Shown here piece by piece: positions 4,762 through 6,595 of a stretch of DNA of 6,595 bases; within the stretch, counting starts at the first letter, position 1, and every line of letters starts with the position of its first letter. Under the pieces are notes generated by a model. The model was not told the origin of the DNA. It saw nothing but the letters and a program-made list of their open reading frames with translations, and did no database searches. The DNA comes from an uncultured Collinsella sp. (GTDB lineage: Bacteria; Actinomycetota; Coriobacteriia; Coriobacteriales; Coriobacteriaceae): assembly GCA_900545165.1 (NCBI GenBank), contig UQYA01000094.1, positions 1-6,595 of the forward strand, in the 5' to 3' direction. The translations under genes and the position numbers were made by a program.

Positions 4762-6595
4762 CATGACGCTGTTTATCGCATCGCTTGCCGTCTCGTGCAT
4801 CGGTGCGCTCGCCTCGGTTCTGCTGATCAAGGCCGATAACGCCGCCAAGACCGCCGGCTGCCTGATCGGCGCCGTCGCGGCCGTGCTGTCGTTCATCGCG
4901 GGCCTCGAGGCCGTGCTTGGCGACGTTTCGTCCCTCAACACGGTCTTCTTTTTCCCGTTCGCCCGTCTCGAGCTCTTGCTCAACGGCCTTGCGGGCCTGA
5001 TCGTGGTCCTCATCTCAATCCTCGCCTTTGCGGGCTTCATCTACGGTCTGTCCTACTTCGATGAGTACCCGGGCAAGGTCGGGCGCGCCGGTTTCTTCAT
5101 GAACACCTTCGTCGCCTCGATGATGCTCGTCATCACCGCCGACAACGTGTTCTGGTTCCTGGTCGCCTTTGAGCTCATGTCCCTTACGAGCTACTTCCTT
5201 GTCGTTATCGAGGAGAACAAGAACTCCATTAGGGGCGGTTGGCTCTACTTCGTCATCGCGCACGTGGGCTTTGTCCTTATCATGGCGAGCTTCCTGCTCA
5301 TGACCAACGGCGTGGGCGGTTCCTTCAGCTTCAGTGATTTCCGTACGCATGACTTTGGACCCGCCGTCTCCTCCGCGTGCTTCGTCCTCGCGTTCTTCGG
5401 ATTCGGCGCAAAGGCCGGTATCATCCCGCTGCACTCCTGGCTGCCCCAGGCGCACCCCGAGGCGCCGTCCAACGTGTCCGCCCTCATGTCCGGCGGCATG
5501 ATCAAGATCGGCATCCTGGGAATCCTCAAGGTCGGTCTCGACCTGCTCGCGGGTTCGGGCGTCCAGCTCTGGTGGGGCCTCATGGTCCTGGTCTTCGGAT
5601 CCATCTCGTCGGTCCTGGGCGTCGTCTACGCCCTCCACGAGCACGACATTAAGCGCCTGCTGGCCTACCACTCCGTCGAGAACATCGGCATCATCTTGCT
5701 CGGTGTCGGCGCGTCCATGACGGCGCACGCCCTGGGCAACGACGTCATCGCGACGATCGCGCTCATGGCCGCCCTCTACCACACGCTCAACCACGCCATG
5801 TTCAAGGGCGAGCTGTTCCTCGGCGCGGGCTCCCTGCTCTATGCCACGGGTACGCGCAACATGGAGAAGATGGGCGGCCTGTTCCGCCGTATGCCGGTCA
5901 CGGCCGTCTGCTTCCTCATCGGTGCCCTTGCTATCTCGGCTATCCCGCCGCTCAACGGCTTCGTTTCCGAGTGGTTCACCTACCAATCCCTGTTCAACAT
6001 CTCGACGCTCTCCGACCCGGTCGTCATGGTGTTCGCCGTCGCCTCCGCGGCCGCCCTCGCCATCACCGGTGCCCTGGCCGTCACGTGCTTCGTGAAGGCC
6101 TACGGCGTCTCGTTCGCGAGCAGCCCTCGTTCCCAGGAGGCCGCGAACGCCAAGGAGTCCCCGGCTCCGATGTTGTTCTCGCAGATGCTCCTCGCGGCCA
6201 TCTGCGTGGTGCTGGGAATCGGCTCTCCCGTCATCGCCCCGGTTCTGGGCGACGTCGCCCAGAGCGTGCTTGCCGGCTCTGCCATCACAGCCACCTCGGG
6301 CGTGTCTCTGGTGAACGAGATTTCCGGTGCCGCCACCTCCACCCCCGCGATCGCCATCGCGCTCGTGGTCCTCACCGGCCTCGCGTTCGTGTTGAGGTCC
6401 TGCTTCGGCACCAAGGCCCCCGCTAAGAAGACCGACCCTTGGGCGTGCGGCTACGAGCCCAACGAGCACATGCCCGTCGTCGCCACGAGCTTCGCGTCAG
6501 ACGTAGAGCTCTTCATGGGCCCGCTCTACACCCTGCGCGAGGTATGCACCAAGATCTGCTGGTCCATCGCGCACGTGTTCCAGAAGCTCACCGGT
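4754..6595 (+). CDS. hyfB: Hydrogenase-4 component B, antiporter-like membrane subunit (3' partial)
   Basis: The frame is open from the ATG at 4754 to the window end, 614 codons with no stop. E. coli HyfB has 672 residues, so about 60 are missing. The protein is strongly hydrophobic with a dozen or more membrane helices and belongs to the NuoL/M/N-MrpA/D family, which is thought to move protons or Na+ as electrons pass to the hydrogenase. Key residues of that family are visible: E140 in FWFLVAFELMSLTSYF, K220 in GAKAGIIPLHSWLPQAHPEAPS, K251 in SGGMIKIGILGI, and K351 in TLNHAMFKGELFLGAG. FFMNTFVASM and the late DPWACGYE motif (561-568) are HyfB features. The charged loop around residues 455-475 joins later helices. 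The start overlaps hyfA by 8 bases, with GGGAG (4741-4745) as ribosome binding site. I read every codon and saw no frameshift. HyfC-J would be expected next. Confidence 0.93.
   Translation, partial: MDSMTLFIASLAVSCIGALASVLLIKADNAAKTAGCLIGAVAAVLSFIAGLEAVLGDVSSLNTVFFFPFARLELLLNGLAGLIVVLISILAFAGFIYGLSYFDEYPGKVGRAGFFMNTFVASMMLVITADNVFWFLVAFELMSLTSYFLVVIEENKNSIRGGWLYFVIAHVGFVLIMASFLLMTNGVGGSFSFSDFRTHDFGPAVSSACFVLAFFGFGAKAGIIPLHSWLPQAHPEAPSNVSALMSGGMIKIGILGILKVGLDLLAGSGVQLWWGLMVLVFGSISSVLGVVYALHEHDIKRLLAYHSVENIGIILLGVGASMTAHALGNDVIATIALMAALYHTLNHAMFKGELFLGAGSLLYATGTRNMEKMGGLFRRMPVTAVCFLIGALAISAIPPLNGFVSEWFTYQSLFNISTLSDPVVMVFAVASAAALAITGALAVTCFVKAYGVSFASSPRSQEAANAKESPAPMLFSQMLLAAICVVLGIGSPVIAPVLGDVAQSVLAGSAITATSGVSLVNEISGAATSTPAIAIALVVLTGLAFVLRSCFGTKAPAKKTDPWACGYEPNEHMPVVATSFASDVELFMGPLYTLREVCTKICWSIAHVFQKLTG

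Noticed and set aside
5015..6469. Minus-strand ORF of 484 codons opposite hyfB
   Set aside because: The product is a repetitive Gly/Asp/Arg/Glu/His-rich string typical of the antisense frame of a GC-rich membrane protein, and hyfB is clearly the real gene.

Overview
The window looks like the end of a contig from a high-GC Gram-positive gut anaerobe. A Coriobacteriia/Collinsella-type organism is my best guess, from the GC-rich third positions, the strong AGGAGG ribosome binding sites and the gene content, but no marker gene here proves the taxon. The first 43 bases are not genomic. They are the end of an Illumina i5 primer, an 8-base index and the complete Nextera transposase adapter, so biology starts at about base 44.

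Layout. (1) Bases 48-819, minus strand: a two-gene type II toxin-antitoxin module. A RelB/DinJ-like ribbon-helix-helix antitoxin is followed, with an 8-base overlap, by a PIN-domain (VapC-like) toxin. A plausible promoter at 857-885 is embedded in two perfect inverted repeats, the usual layout for autoregulation. (2) Bases 834-1247: an AT-rich, then GC-rich, intergenic region between the divergent units. It holds a TGTAA-N6-TTACA Crp/Fnr-like palindrome, a recurring GAGTGT/ACACTC motif, a perfect 11-bp hairpin, and a structured leader with two mutually exclusive pairings just before the first operon gene. (3) Bases 1248 to the window end, plus strand: hydN - fdhF - hyfA - hyfB (cut by the window end), the start of a formate hydrogenlyase locus of the hydrogenase-4 (Hyf, FHL-2) type.

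How the genes work together. FdhF is a molybdenum/selenium formate dehydrogenase. It oxidises formate to CO2 and passes electrons through [4Fe-4S] proteins (HydN, HyfA) to a membrane-anchored [NiFe] hydrogenase. HyfB is the large antiporter-like membrane subunit of that hydrogenase. The hydrogenase catalytic subunits and the remaining membrane subunits would be expected downstream of the window.

The most notable points are: fdhF is a single gene read through an in-frame UGA (Sec140) with a SECIS-like hairpin, which a standard gene caller splits in two; a strong terminator-like hairpin ends one base before the hyfA ribosome binding site, so hyf expression must pass through it; and the leader upstream of hydN can form alternative structures. 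I did not find a wholly new system. The coding genes all belong to recognisable families, and the least explained material is the regulatory DNA at 840-1247, 1804-1819 and 4087-4129.
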